A DNA stretch of 64,000 nt from Thermoanaerobacterium sp. CMT5567-10 (GCF_030534315.2 NZ_CP130558.2:620001-684000), one strand, 5' to 3'. Counted from the first letter of the stretch, positions 34,592-43,582 are shown. Notes: generated by a model not told the origin, from the sequence alone. A program made the numbers and translations.

Positions 34592-37188
34592 AAGCAAACC
34601 TCCATAAAATGCTCGATAACATCTGAAAAAGCTAATTTCCAGTCTGACCCAAGCATGTTTGAATGATAATTTTCAGATCGTTCCGCAGTATTCATAGCCA
34701 AGCGAACACCTTCCGATAAAGCCTTAATCATAGATTCCAAATCAAGATTACCACATACAATATTTTTCGAATAATTGCTCAGATCACGTTTATTCCCAAA
34801 TCGATTGGTTACAACGACTGCGCCACTTGCTACTATATCAAAAGGTGGATAGCTAGGATGTGGCGTATACATTAGGCAGAGGCCAAGATCAACTTTCCCA
34901 ATTAGCTCGGCATATTCCATCCAACTGAGGTTTTCATACTTTTTCGGTGTATATCCATTAAAAAAAGCTACCTGCGGTATGTCCTTGCCGATCAACAAGA
35001 TGTCCCACTGCGTTAGATCAATAATACCCCTTATGATAGCCTCATCGATTAATCTAATACCGAAATAGAATAGGTTTCGTAAATTGTTAGGCCGTGCATA
35101 GAAAACCAATATTCGCTTATTAGGATTCTTTCTTGCTCGTGGATAAAATACATCCTTGGAAAAAGCCGGCTCGAACCAAATACCTCTACGTGCAATATTA
35201 TCAAAACCAGCAATTAAAAAATGATCAAAAAGTAAACGAGTATTGACAACAAAATGAATATTTTCGCTGCTCAAAACCTCTGTACAACGAAGATGGTCAT
35301 CTCCATACGGATAGAACATTCTTTCATCCTCCTGCAAAAGGTAAATAATTGATTCGTGCTTCACGCTTGCCATTGTTGCAGCCGTTGTCCACCATGATGT
35401 TGTTATGAACAATTCATTACTGAAAACGTCAATTTCGTACGAAGAATCATTAAATGGTGCAAACGCGAATTCTACATCATTCGAAAGATGAATACCATGT
35501 ATAGAAAGGATATGATCCAGATTTCTTGTATAGGCACGCTCAGTCCTTGTAACAACTCTTAACCGCGCTTTTTTAGCCTCTGCAAGCAAGGCACCCATGA
35601 TTATTGCCGTTCCAACACCTCCATAAAGGCTTCCACTGTTGATACTATCAGTAATGATGCTGACTCGTGGAAGCTTTTCGTTAGGAATTGAGTAAATCCT
35701 AAGTGGAGTACACACCCCAAAGCGAGAACTAATTATAGCTCTCACATTAACTTCAAGGCCCTCATTAATATTAGCACTTTCATTCAGCTGCACTTTGGAG
35801 TTTTGTATATTTGTGTTACCACTTAATTTTGATTTAATTTTTCTTAAAAAAGCTTTTAACCCATACATTCTAATATAAGAAATACCTTTTCTTATATTAC
35901 TTTTATTAAATAATCGCGGTAATTTTAATACAACTTTAAAAAGTCTTCTTCTTCTACTATTTCCTGGTAAAATAGCATCCCTAATTTTATAATATCTCAA
36001 CAACATCTTCCATCCGTGCGAATTATAAATATGTGCTAACTGATTGTTAATCTCATTGTATCTACTTTCAATATCTTTTATATATGATTCTTTGTTGTTT
36101 AAAGCTAACTGTAAATTTTCAATTTCAGCATCTTTTTCTTTTGTTAAATTCTCAATTACCTGCTCTCTATTTTTAATTTCTTTATCATAATTCTCTTTAA
36201 AAGTTACCATCTCTAAATTTAAATTTTCTATTGCCTGTTCTCTACTCTTAATTTCTTTATCATACTTCTCTTTAAGAGTTACCATCTCTAAATTTAAATC
36301 TTCTATTTCTTTCTTTTTACTGTCTATTTCTCCAGAAATAATTTGAAAAATATCAGGATAATTTATGCTGGTTATCAAATCTTCTAACCCATAAGTATTA
36401 GCGAAATTATTAACCTTTGTTAATGCAAATATATTTTGAAGAATTTCAAGATCCTGATTATTGTTCAAAATCATCTTATATAATTCTGAATATTCGTTTT
36501 TAATATTATCTAAGAATTCTGAAATATATTTTGTGCTCCCTAAATATCTAACATCAAATTTAAATCCTTTAATTTTATACAATTCATTAGCTGATCTTAT
36601 CCATTCAATAAAAGATTTTTTTGTAAAAAACCTCAAATGCGTATTGTCTAAAATACCAAGCTCTGAATAGTTAAATTTACCTTCCAATAAATTTAAGATT
36701 ATATCCATATGCGCAATATTTGGAATGCTAATTAAAACTTGTCCCCCTAACTTCAACTTTGAAACAATAAACTCCAAAGCTTCTGTAGGCTGTTTTAAAT
36801 GCTCCAAGACATCAGCACAAATTACAAAATCAAATATATCTTCTAAATCTGCAAATCTGTCAAATTCATCATCTTTTGTTTTTTCAGGATAGTCAAGGTC
36901 AAGATTGAATACATCCTTATAGTATCCTCTTTCCTTTACATATTCAACAGCTTCTTTATCTATATCTATCCCCCATACTTGACAGTTTTTATTCTTAACC
37001 AACCATTCTCCTAAATAACCATATGAACAGCCAACATCAAGTACTGTAGAGTTATCAGTTATAGCTTTGATAATATATGAAAGTGAATTGTTTTCAACTT
37101 TCGGATTTATATCATCTGCAGTTATAAAATATCTTTTCTCATTATTTATCGTAAATAGTCTGTTTTCTTCTGCATTTCCGAGATTCAA
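34588..37188 (-). CDS. Methyltransferase-coiled coil-glycosyltransferase fusion (WsaE/WsaF-like)
   Basis: 866 aa in three parts. Residues 40-200 form a class I SAM methyltransferase: VLDVGCSYGYLGEWL (motif I), FVICADVLEHLKQP and GGQVLISIPN. Residues about 290-375 are a coiled coil with a repeated KEIKxREQxIENLxLEMV-like unit. A linker with YGLKAFLRKIKSKL follows, then from about residue 465 a GT-B glycosyltransferase resembling the S-layer rhamnosyltransferase WsaF (DSINSGSLYGGVGTAIIMG, YLLQEDERMFYPYG). Coupling methylation with chain elongation could cap the glycan. The 3' third is less AT-rich than the 5' part, with a break near 35,800. TTG start after AGGAGG. Confidence 0.8.
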   Translation of the reverse strand: MNLGNAEENRLFTINNEKRYFITADDINPKVENNSLSYIIKAITDNSTVLDVGCSYGYLGEWLVKNKNCQVWGIDIDKEAVEYVKERGYYKDVFNLDLDYPEKTKDDEFDRFADLEDIFDFVICADVLEHLKQPTEALEFIVSKLKLGGQVLISIPNIAHMDIILNLLEGKFNYSELGILDNTHLRFFTKKSFIEWIRSANELYKIKGFKFDVRYLGSTKYISEFLDNIKNEYSELYKMILNNNQDLEILQNIFALTKVNNFANTYGLEDLITSINYPDIFQIISGEIDSKKKEIEDLNLEMVTLKEKYDKEIKSREQAIENLNLEMVTFKENYDKEIKNREQVIENLTKEKDAEIENLQLALNNKESYIKDIESRYNEINNQLAHIYNSHGWKMLLRYYKIRDAILPGNSRRRRLFKVVLKLPRLFNKSNIRKGISYIRMYGLKAFLRKIKSKLSGNTNIQNSKVQLNESANINEGLEVNVRAIISSRFGVCTPLRIYSIPNEKLPRVSIITDSINSGSLYGGVGTAIIMGALLAEAKKARLRVVTRTERAYTRNLDHILSIHGIHLSNDVEFAFAPFNDSSYEIDVFSNELFITTSWWTTAATMASVKHESIIYLLQEDERMFYPYGDDHLRCTEVLSSENIHFVVNTRLLFDHFLIAGFDNIARRGIWFEPAFSKDVFYPRARKNPNKRILVFYARPNNLRNLFYFGIRLIDEAIIRGIIDLTQWDILLIGKDIPQVAFFNGYTPKKYENLSWMEYAELIGKVDLGLCLMYTPHPSYPPFDIVASGAVVVTNRFGNKRDLSNYSKNIVCGNLDLESMIKALSEGVRLAMNTAERSENYHSNMLGSDWKLAFSDVIEHFMEVCL

Positions 37189-37199
37189 GTTACTTCCTC

Positions 37200-37679
37200 C
37201 TATCTGACTTCAATTTTTATTTTTTCATCTGGCACATACACAACTTTATTGCCCTTCTTCAGATTTAACTCTATATAATAAGCCCCCTTCACATTTGGAG
37301 CAGTTATTGGTACATATACATCTACAAAATATTTATAATAAATTTCACCTGGAATGACTATATTTCCCAAATCTGATTTTACAGCTTTTAAATTACTGTC
37401 CAGAATATTATAAGATAACAATACAGGTTGAGGTTCAGAACTATTCCATACATACGAACCTTCATTTACAAGTCTTAACTTTAAGATTGCGTTTTGCCCC
37501 GGTGAAAATTTTAAATTATTCACTTTATTTACAATATTTACCTTATACTTTACAGGGACTTCATCTGTAAATCTCGTATAAAATCCGCTTGATATATGTG
37601 CATTAGCAAGTAAAAATAATATCGATAACATAAGAAAAAATACTAATATAAAGTTTTTTTTATTTTCAGCCAAATTCAT
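37200..37679 (-). CDS. Small anchored protein with Ig-like glycan-cluster domain
   Basis: About 159 aa. A basic N-terminus followed by ILVFFLMLSILFLLANA is a signal anchor or signal peptide without a lipobox. The rest is one beta-rich domain with LVNEGSYVWNSSEPQPVLLS and a late APNVKGAYYIELNL. This W...P-V-x-L-S-Y pattern is one I know from small domains attached to or encoded beside glycosyltransferases and Wzt in O-antigen loci, probably glycan-binding. Function is unproven. It lies between Wzt and the methyltransferase fusion, a few bases from each. GTG 37,682 is an alternative start. Confidence 0.6.
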   Translation of the reverse strand: MNLAENKKNFILVFFLMLSILFLLANAHISSGFYTRFTDEVPVKYKVNIVNKVNNLKFSPGQNAILKLRLVNEGSYVWNSSEPQPVLLSYNILDSNLKAVKSDLGNIVIPGEIYYKYFVDVYVPITAPNVKGAYYIELNLKKGNKVVYVPDEKIKIEVR

Positions 37680-37685
37680 CACCTA

Positions 37686-38906
37686 CTATAATATTTGCCA
37701 TTCATGGTCTAATCTGAATATCCCAACTTCTTTTATAAGTGAATACATATTGAAGGTCAATACTGATTTTTTGTAGTCATAAAGTTCTCCATTAATTCTA
37801 TGACATGAAATATCAAGAAAATATTCACCATCGAGAAGATTTAATTCTTTTATCCGAAATAATACTTCACCTTCACTTTTCAATTCTTCAATATTTATAT
37901 TATCAAGGTGCGTATTTGTGCCAAAACAGTTTAATCCATTATTATTGTATACTGCCATCCCAAATACCACATCATTCCCTACGTCCGAATTACGTTTGTA
38001 AGATATTTTAATTATAGCTTCATCACCTGTTACAAATGTATTTTTTTCTTCTCCGGTTGCATCCAAAAGTTTGACATCTGTAATTCTAATTTCTCCTGTT
38101 CCAATTGCATGTTCTTGTTTTATATCGGCTTTACTGCTTTTTTCTTTATCATTCAAAGCTTTTTTGTTATCCCTCTCTGCAAGAAAGTCAAGATATGACC
38201 TTATAACATCTCGGGGTGTTCCTTCTTCTTTTACAATACCTTTATCTATCCAAACAGCTTTATCACATAATCTTTCAATTGCTCCAATATCATGTGATAC
38301 AATGACAATGGTAATACCTTTTTTTTTAAATTCACTTAACTTATTAAAGCATTTTTTTTGGAAATGTTCATCTCCAACAGCCAATATTTCATCAATCAAT
38401 AGTATATCCGGATCGATGTTTATAGCAACTGAGAATGCAAGCCTCATATACATACCAGATGAGTATGTTCTTACAGGGGTATCAATAAATTCCTCTAATT
38501 CAGAAAATGATATAATATCATCGATTTTTTTATCAATTTCTTTCTTTGTAAAACCAAAAATAGATGCATTAACATATATATTTTCTCTCCCTGTAAAATC
38601 AGGATGAAAACCTGCCCCCAATTCAATAAGACTTGACACTTTACCTTTTGTTATGATTTCACCTTTATCAGGATATATAATCTTAGAAATCAGCTTAAGA
38701 AGTGTACTTTTGCCTGAACCATTTTCTCCAATTATGCCAATCGATTCTCCTTTTTCTACTTTTAAAGAGACATTGTTTAAAGGTATAAATTCATCTACTA
38801 AGTTTCTATTTCTTAAAATAAGCCTGTCTTTTAACGTGGTTGGCTTTCCCCTATGAATTTTATAAATTTTTGTTACGTCATTTACTTCTATAGCATACAT
38901 AGTCAT
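37686..38906 (-). CDS. wzt: Wzt, ATPase of the polysaccharide ABC exporter with glycan-binding tail
   Basis: 406 aa. The ATPase half has GIIGENGSGKSTLLKLI (Walker A), TYSSGMYMRLAFSVAI (signature) and DILLIDEILAVGDEHFQKKC (Walker B and following helix), typical of the Wzt/TagH group. From about residue 265 an added beta-sandwich domain begins (EIRITDVKLLDATGEEKNTF), the Wzt C-terminal domain that recognises the finished chain end. That fits a glycan capped by a methyl group, perhaps by the neighbouring fusion. The start overlaps wzm by an ATGA. Confidence 0.92.
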   Translation of the reverse strand: MTMYAIEVNDVTKIYKIHRGKPTTLKDRLILRNRNLVDEFIPLNNVSLKVEKGESIGIIGENGSGKSTLLKLISKIIYPDKGEIITKGKVSSLIELGAGFHPDFTGRENIYVNASIFGFTKKEIDKKIDDIISFSELEEFIDTPVRTYSSGMYMRLAFSVAINIDPDILLIDEILAVGDEHFQKKCFNKLSEFKKKGITIVIVSHDIGAIERLCDKAVWIDKGIVKEEGTPRDVIRSYLDFLAERDNKKALNDKEKSSKADIKQEHAIGTGEIRITDVKLLDATGEEKNTFVTGDEAIIKISYKRNSDVGNDVVFGMAVYNNNGLNCFGTNTHLDNINIEELKSEGEVLFRIKELNLLDGEYFLDISCHRINGELYDYKKSVLTFNMYSLIKEVGIFRLDHEWQIL

Positions 38907-39676
38907 ATTTCCTCCGCAAATCTTCTCTGTAGTCTATCAAACAAAATAAATGCAAATACATCAAAACATATAGACATCAAAAATATTAAAAGCAATGATT
39001 TTTTACTTGGCCAAAGTCCATAATAGAGAATATCTCTATACGGTAAAATAATTGATGTCATTGGATTTAAAAAGAATAATTTAAAATATCTTTCAGGTAC
39101 TAAATTGATAGGAAAAACAATAGGCGTTAAATAAAACCATGCCATTGTCACAATTCCCAATATGTGTTCAAGATCTCTGAAAAAAACATTTAAGGCAGAA
39201 AAAATAACACTTAATCCTATTACAAACACTAATTCGTTTATCATCACAATTGGCAATAATACTATAGAATATGAAAGATGAATTTTAAAAATAAAAAGTG
39301 CAATAAACACGATTATAAAGCCAAATAACATATTTATAAATCCAGTAAGTGCAACAGATATAGGCAATATTATTCTTGGAAAATATATCTTTTTGACAAG
39401 ATTGCTATTTGCCATAACAATAGTAGTGCTTTGTGTAATTGAAGTAGAAAAAAATATCCATGGTAAAAGCGCTACAAACAAAAACATAGCAAAATTATAT
39501 ATATTCATCCTCATAATAGTCGAAAAAACTATTGAATAAACAACAAGTTGCAGCAAAGGATTAATAAACGTCCACAAAAAGCCTAAAAAAGAGCCTCTAT
39601 ATCTCGTCCTTAGATCTTTCTTTACCATACTAAAAAGCATTTCTCTATATTCATACAGTTCTCTCAATGTTGTCAT
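38903..39676 (-). CDS. wzm: Wzm, permease of the polysaccharide ABC exporter
   Basis: 257 aa with six predicted membrane helices. The N-terminal interface helix and RTRYRGSFLGFLWTFINPL are the conserved opening of ABC-2 polysaccharide exporters (KxRYxxSxLGxxWxxxxP). Near the end PMTSIILPYRDILYYG is also family-typical. With Wzt it would flip the lipid-linked glycan to the outside. It is the first gene of the glycan operon, with GTGAGG before its ATG and about 125 bases of leader upstream. Confidence 0.92.
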   Translation of the reverse strand: MTTLRELYEYREMLFSMVKKDLRTRYRGSFLGFLWTFINPLLQLVVYSIVFSTIMRMNIYNFAMFLFVALLPWIFFSTSITQSTTIVMANSNLVKKIYFPRIILPISVALTGFINMLFGFIIVFIALFIFKIHLSYSIVLLPIVMINELVFVIGLSVIFSALNVFFRDLEHILGIVTMAWFYLTPIVFPINLVPERYFKLFFLNPMTSIILPYRDILYYGLWPSKKSLLLIFLMSICFDVFAFILFDRLQRRFAEEI

Positions 39677-39801
39677 ATCTGAAACCTCACTTTATCAAAT
39701 TTAAGTTGAGAATGAACTCCTATTATCCGAAATTATGATTTCGTATAATTCTCTTTTAAAATTTTTATAAAAAAATAAAAGGCTTAATTACCTTTATCGA
39801 T

Positions 39802-40716
39802 CTAATTATCATTAAAGTATTTATCTAAGTCTTCTATCTTTTTTATATCAAATATATTCTCACCTATCTTTTCTAATTTATCTATATTTAATTCGTACAT
39901 TCTTTTTACATACAACTCCGGTATTTTGTTAAATTTTTTATTTAAAAGTTTAATAATCAATTCAGCCTTACCTTCAACTTTACCTTCAGCTTTACCTTCA
40001 GCCTTACCTTCAGCTTTACCTTCTTGTATCAACATTTCGGCTATCTTAGTCATTCTTATCACCCCTTTCAATTTATTTTTATATTCCTCGGTCAGAAATT
40101 TATCACTTATTCCTATCAATGCACCAATTATATATGTCTTTTCATCTTCATCTTCTATCTTTTTCGCAAGTTCTACTGCATCTATTGCCATCTCATCACT
40201 GCCTTTTTTGCTTCCCATAAGTGGTAAAAATATCAAGTTCAATTTATCTATATCTGTTAGTTGTAATTTCCTATCAATTTTTTCGTTCAATTCTTCATAT
40301 ATTTTGTCACCATCATATTTCACTAAAAATACTTGTTCTACATTATATATTATTGATCCAATGTCTAATCTACTAATCGCTTCTTCTATTTTGCCAGAAT
40401 ATATTACAACAGTTCTTATTGTTCTCTCATATTTACTATAAAGTCTCGTGTCATACTGCAAAAATCTTTTTATATCGGCTTTTTTATTTGTCGTTTGAAA
40501 TTCCATATGCAACAATGAGTCATCTTCCAAAAGAAATATAAAATCCAGCCTATCTTCCTTAACTTCAATTGACGGCAAGTTCGCTGGTATAACTGTTACT
40601 ATTTTAGGTACATTTATCCCATAAAACTTAAGTGATTTATCTTTAAACTCTTGTGCCATTGATTTTAATATTATATCGTTATTCTGATAAGATATGTCTA
40701 AATTATTATCCTTCAC
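39802..40716 (-). CDS. Rpn/PD-(D/E)XK nuclease family protein with EGKA repeats
   Basis: 304 aa. The N-terminal part resembles the Rpn/transposase-like PD-(D/E)XK family: SMAQEFKDKSLKFYG, then DFIFLLEDDSLLHMEFQTT, where D...E-x-Q may be the nuclease core. The C-terminal part has five near-perfect EGKA units followed by a LLNKKFNKIPELYV helix, common in this family. Rpn proteins are DNA endonucleases linked to recombination and, in some cases, phage defence. GTG start with GAGGAG upstream. A C-terminal duplicate lies at 42,054-42,419. Confidence 0.65.
   Translation of the reverse strand: MKDNNLDISYQNNDIILKSMAQEFKDKSLKFYGINVPKIVTVIPANLPSIEVKEDRLDFIFLLEDDSLLHMEFQTTNKKADIKRFLQYDTRLYSKYERTIRTVVIYSGKIEEAISRLDIGSIIYNVEQVFLVKYDGDKIYEELNEKIDRKLQLTDIDKLNLIFLPLMGSKKGSDEMAIDAVELAKKIEDEDEKTYIIGALIGISDKFLTEEYKNKLKGVIRMTKIAEMLIQEGKAEGKAEGKAEGKVEGKAELIIKLLNKKFNKIPELYVKRMYELNIDKLEKIGENIFDIKKIEDLDKYFNDN
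39962..40023. repeat. 12-bp tandem repeat encoding EGKA units
   Basis: Five units close to TTACCTTCAGCT on the plus strand encode (EGKA/EGKV) repeats in the nuclease-like gene. Units are multiples of three, so slippage would change length without shifting frame. Confidence 0.85.
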
Positions 40717-40741
40717 TCTTTTTCTCCTCTTATTAATAATG

Positions 40742-41704
40742 TTAATTTACAATATATTTCTCCAAATCTTCTATCTTATTAATTTCAAATATACTATCTG
40801 CTATTTGAAGTAATGTTTTTTCATCCGCATCTTCAATTAACTTTATATATTTTTCAGGTATATCACTGAATTTCTTCTTCAACAATCTTATAACGAGATT
40901 TTCCATACCTTTTTCCATACCTTTTTCCATACCTTTTTCCATACCTTTTTCCATACTCTTTTTTAATTCTTCCTCAGTATAAATTTTAAAGTTTGCTTCC
41001 TTTAAGTTGTTTATTACATATTTCATCTGTTCTTCATTTAATCTGTCTGCATACATCTTAATCACCTCCGAAACTATACCTGGATCTATTCTAAATGCCG
41101 CTTCAATTAACCTTATTTTATTGTCGTATTCTTTTGCTTCATTTATACTGGAGAATACTTTTTCTATTGCATTTCTAAAGTACATGTTATTTGATAAAAC
41201 CATCAATGGATAATTTTCCTCTACATTATCTAACTCAGACAATACTATTATCTGCACCGGTATCCATTCATTATCTATATAATAAATGCCATTATCAGAA
41301 TTGTCTAACTTAATCTTATGTTCTACTAAAAATGATATGAGTTTTTTCGGAAGATTGCTACATACAAATGTCAATGTTAATTCATCTATCTTTATGTCAT
41401 CAACTTCTTTTCGTGATTTATCGTAAGCATTCATTATTGATTTATATAGATATACATAACCTAAACCTTTGAAATAATCATCTATTGATATATAATCATC
41501 TGGAGATTTGTACTCTATTATATTGTATCTTTTAAATATTTGTCCTACTCTCTTATTTATTTTTACATCTTTTTCTTTTTTTATTATTATGACATCTATT
41601 CTTAAAGGCTCTTTTGATAGATATTCTTCTTGTTTTATTTCAACTTTTTCATCTTTTAGCTCTTCTTTTATGGCTGTTACAAAATCGCTGTGCCAATCAT
41701 TCAT
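40742..41704 (-). CDS. Second Rpn-like PD-(D/E)XK family protein with MEKG repeats
   Basis: 320 aa. LRIDVIIIKKEKDVKINK followed by RYNIIEYKSPDDYISIDDYFKGLG gives D...E-x-K with a downstream acidic pair, compatible with a PD-(D/E)XK active site. The C-terminal part has helices, MEKG repeats (near residue 260) and an ending (ILQIADSIFEINKIEDLEKYI) very like its neighbour, so the two genes are distant paralogues. The operon reads this gene first, then the 304-aa gene 25 bases later. ATG start after AAGGAG. Function is unknown beyond likely nuclease. Confidence 0.6.
   Translation of the reverse strand: MNDWHSDFVTAIKEELKDEKVEIKQEEYLSKEPLRIDVIIIKKEKDVKINKRVGQIFKRYNIIEYKSPDDYISIDDYFKGLGYVYLYKSIMNAYDKSRKEVDDIKIDELTLTFVCSNLPKKLISFLVEHKIKLDNSDNGIYYIDNEWIPVQIIVLSELDNVEENYPLMVLSNNMYFRNAIEKVFSSINEAKEYDNKIRLIEAAFRIDPGIVSEVIKMYADRLNEEQMKYVINNLKEANFKIYTEEELKKSMEKGMEKGMEKGMEKGMENLVIRLLKKKFSDIPEKYIKLIEDADEKTLLQIADSIFEINKIEDLEKYIVN
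40901..40957. repeat. 12-bp tandem repeat encoding MEKG units
   Basis: At least four units of CCATACCTTTTT (plus strand) encode MEKG repeats on the minus strand. Like the EGKA array in the next gene it is an in-frame, slippage-prone array. Confidence 0.85.
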
Positions 41705-42053
41705 TTTATTTCTTTCTCCTTAAATTATATCACATTTCCCTCAAAATAGGTATAGCTTCGCCATACGGACACCAGTGAATAAATTCACCGCCTCCGCTTA
41801 TACAAGGAAATATTACCACCATTAACATTCACGGGCGCCGAAACAGCCTCATGAATATTTCTGGATAATATTACTACTTTAATGTATTCGACATAAAATT
41901 TAAAAATCCTTCTTTTACTATCAAATTTTTTAACATTTGCGACAAGACATGATCCGTTCCACTTAGTATCGTCAAAGTTTTTTCTAAACCCATCATCTTG
42001 CCATGAGTATTCATGCATAAAAAAATAAAGGGTTTAATTACCTTTTTATCGAT
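41705..42053. other. Spacer between the two nuclease-like blocks
   Basis: A 77-codon minus-strand reading (41,785-42,018) is open but resembles nothing I know and spans a repeated element, so I do not call it. The stretch holds the first copy of the 41-bp repeat and, near 42,018-42,053, a copy of the sequence that follows the 304-aa gene (39,770-39,805). Directly upstream of the 320-aa gene a TATAAT-like box (about 41,723-41,728) may be its -10. Confidence 0.4.
41885..41925 (-). repeat. 41-bp direct repeat, copy 1, with Spo0A-box-like core
   Basis: Identical over 41 bases to 42,926-42,966. Read on the minus strand it ends in ATGTCGAATA, which contains TGTCGAA, the core of the Spo0A binding box. 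A diverged 29-bp form also precedes the O-antigen ligase gene (47,125-47,154). Confidence 0.7.
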
Positions 42054-42419
42054 CTAATTATCATTAAAGTATTTATCTAGATCCTCTATCTTTTTTATAT
42101 CAAATATATTCTCACCTATCTTTTCTAATTTATCTACATTTAATTCGTACATTCTTTTTACATACAATTCTGGTATTTTGTTAAATCTTTTTTTCAATTG
42201 TTTTATTATTAATTCAGCTTTACCTTCAGCCTTTCCTTCGGCTTTTCCTTCTTGTATCAACATTTCGGCTATCTTAGTCATTCTTATCGCTCCTTTTAAT
42301 TTATTTTTATATTCTTCGGTCAGAAATTTATCACTTATTCCTATCAATGTACCAATTATATATGTTTTTTCATCTTCATTTTCTATCTTTTTCGCCAGTT
42401 CTACTGCATCTATTGCCAT
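42054..42419 (-). pseudogene. Truncated copy of the 304-aa Rpn-like gene
   Basis: The 121-aa reading is nearly identical to the C-terminal 120 residues of the 39,802-40,716 product (MAIDAVELAKKIENEDEKTY and onward), but with only three EGKA-type units. The nuclease N-terminus is gone; homology stops near 42,450 after GGTAAAAATA. The trailing sequence is duplicated as well. With no active site it is probably a relic, although a free C-terminal domain could still bind or regulate the full protein. Confidence 0.7.
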
Positions 42420-42477
42420 CTCATCACTGCTTTTTTATTTCCCATAAGTGGTAAAAATAAAAGGGGTAAAGAACAAT

Positions 42478-42870
42478 TTAACTAACAATGTATTTCTCTA
42501 TATCTTCAATCTCGTTAATTTCAAATATGTTGTCTGCTATCCTAAGCAAAGTTTTCTCATCTGCATCTTCGATTAACTTGATATATTTTTCAGGTATATC
42601 ACTGAATTTCTTCTTCAACAATCTTATAACGAGATTTTCCATACCTTTTTCTATACCTTTTTCCATGCCCTCTTCCATACTCTTTTTTAATTCTTCTTCA
42701 GTATATATCTTAAAGTTCGCTTCTTTTAAATTGTTTATTACATATTTCTTCTGTTCTTCATTTAATTTGTCTGCATACATCTTAGTCACCTCCGAGGCTT
42801 TAATTGGATCTACTCTAAAAGCTGCCCCGATTAATATAGTTTTATTATCATACTCTTTCATTTCATCCAT
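42478..42870 (-). pseudogene. Truncated copy of the 320-aa Rpn-like gene
   Basis: This 130-aa reading matches the C-terminal part of the 40,742-41,704 product (YADKLNEEQKKYVINNLKEA and the MEKG region), with fewer MEKG units. Homology extends upstream to about 42,917 (KYTKNVLERLFANM), where the start is lost. Order and spacing relative to the other truncated copy mirror the intact pair, so a whole two-gene block was duplicated and then suffered internal deletions. Confidence 0.7.
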
Positions 42871-42925
42871 ATTAGCAAATAACCTTTCTAATACATTTTT
42901 TGTGTATTTTTGAAATACATGTTAC

Positions 42926-42966
42926 TATTCGACATAAAATTTAAAAATCCTTCTTTTACTATCAAA
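42926..42966 (-). repeat. 41-bp direct repeat, copy 2
   Basis: Same 41 bases as 41,885-41,925. It lies upstream of the truncated nuclease-like pair, as copy 1 lies upstream of the intact pair but farther away, and so helps set the border of the duplication. Confidence 0.7.
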
Positions 42967-43006
42967 ATTTTTAATAAAATCTTAAAGTATGCAAAATATA
43001 AACTAA

Positions 43007-43025
43007 GGCTGCATTTACTGCAGCC
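43007..43025 (-). terminator. Hairpin at the end of pdxT
   Basis: GGCTGCA and TGCAGCC form a perfect 7-bp stem around a five-base loop that contains the pdxT stop codon; a T-rich but interrupted tail follows on the minus strand. It is probably the terminator of pdxST. Confidence 0.7.
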
Positions 43026-43581
43026 CTAAAAAATATTTGTAAAAGCTTAAGTCGTTGGTCAGTTCTGGATGAAACGAAGTCGCAAAAAGGTTGCCTTCCC
43101 TCGCTGCCACTATTTTACCATTGTATCTAGATAGCACCTTTACATTTTCTCCTACATCCTCAATATAAGGCGCTCTTATAAACACTGCATCTACTTCCTC
43201 TTTTGATACGTCAGGCATACTAAGCTTTGTTGTAAAGCTATCAAGCTGACTGCCATACGCATTTCTCCGCACCTTTATGTCCATTATGCCCAGATGAACT
43301 TTATCATCATTCACGATATGTTTAGCCATCAATATCATACCTGCACACGTTCCCCATATAGGCGCACCAGATCTGTAAAGATCTATAATTACATCTTTTA
43401 AGTCAAAATCATTAAGCATTTTTCCTATGGCAGTGCTTTCCCCGCCAGGTAATATAAGTGCATCTATGCTTTTTAAAGTCTCTTTATCTTTTGCTTCTAC
43501 AGGTGTTATACCATCTAATCTTTTTAGTTTATCTATATGTTCTTCTACAGAACCTTGTATCGCAAGAACACCAACACGCAT
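43015..43581 (-). CDS. pdxT: Pyridoxal 5'-phosphate synthase glutaminase subunit
   Basis: About 188 aa, a class I glutaminase. RVGVLAIQGSVEEHI opens it, LPGGESTAIGKML is the family signature, APIWGTCAGMILMA carries the nucleophile Cys, and ATSFHPELTND the His-Glu pair. It supplies ammonia to PdxS for making pyridoxal phosphate. I start at the ATG giving MRVGVLA; the frame is open to 43,602, but that would overlap pdxS. The two genes are adjacent and co-transcribed. Confidence 0.95.
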   Translation of the reverse strand: MRVGVLAIQGSVEEHIDKLKRLDGITPVEAKDKETLKSIDALILPGGESTAIGKMLNDFDLKDVIIDLYRSGAPIWGTCAGMILMAKHIVNDDKVHLGIMDIKVRRNAYGSQLDSFTTKLSMPDVSKEEVDAVFIRAPYIEDVGENVKVLSRYNGKIVAAREGNLFATSFHPELTNDLSFYKYFLGLQ

Positions 43582-43582
43582 T

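Noticed and set aside
41785-42018. 77-codon minus-strand ORF as a gene
   Set aside because: It crosses the 41-bp repeated element and resembles no family; the reading is probably accidental.
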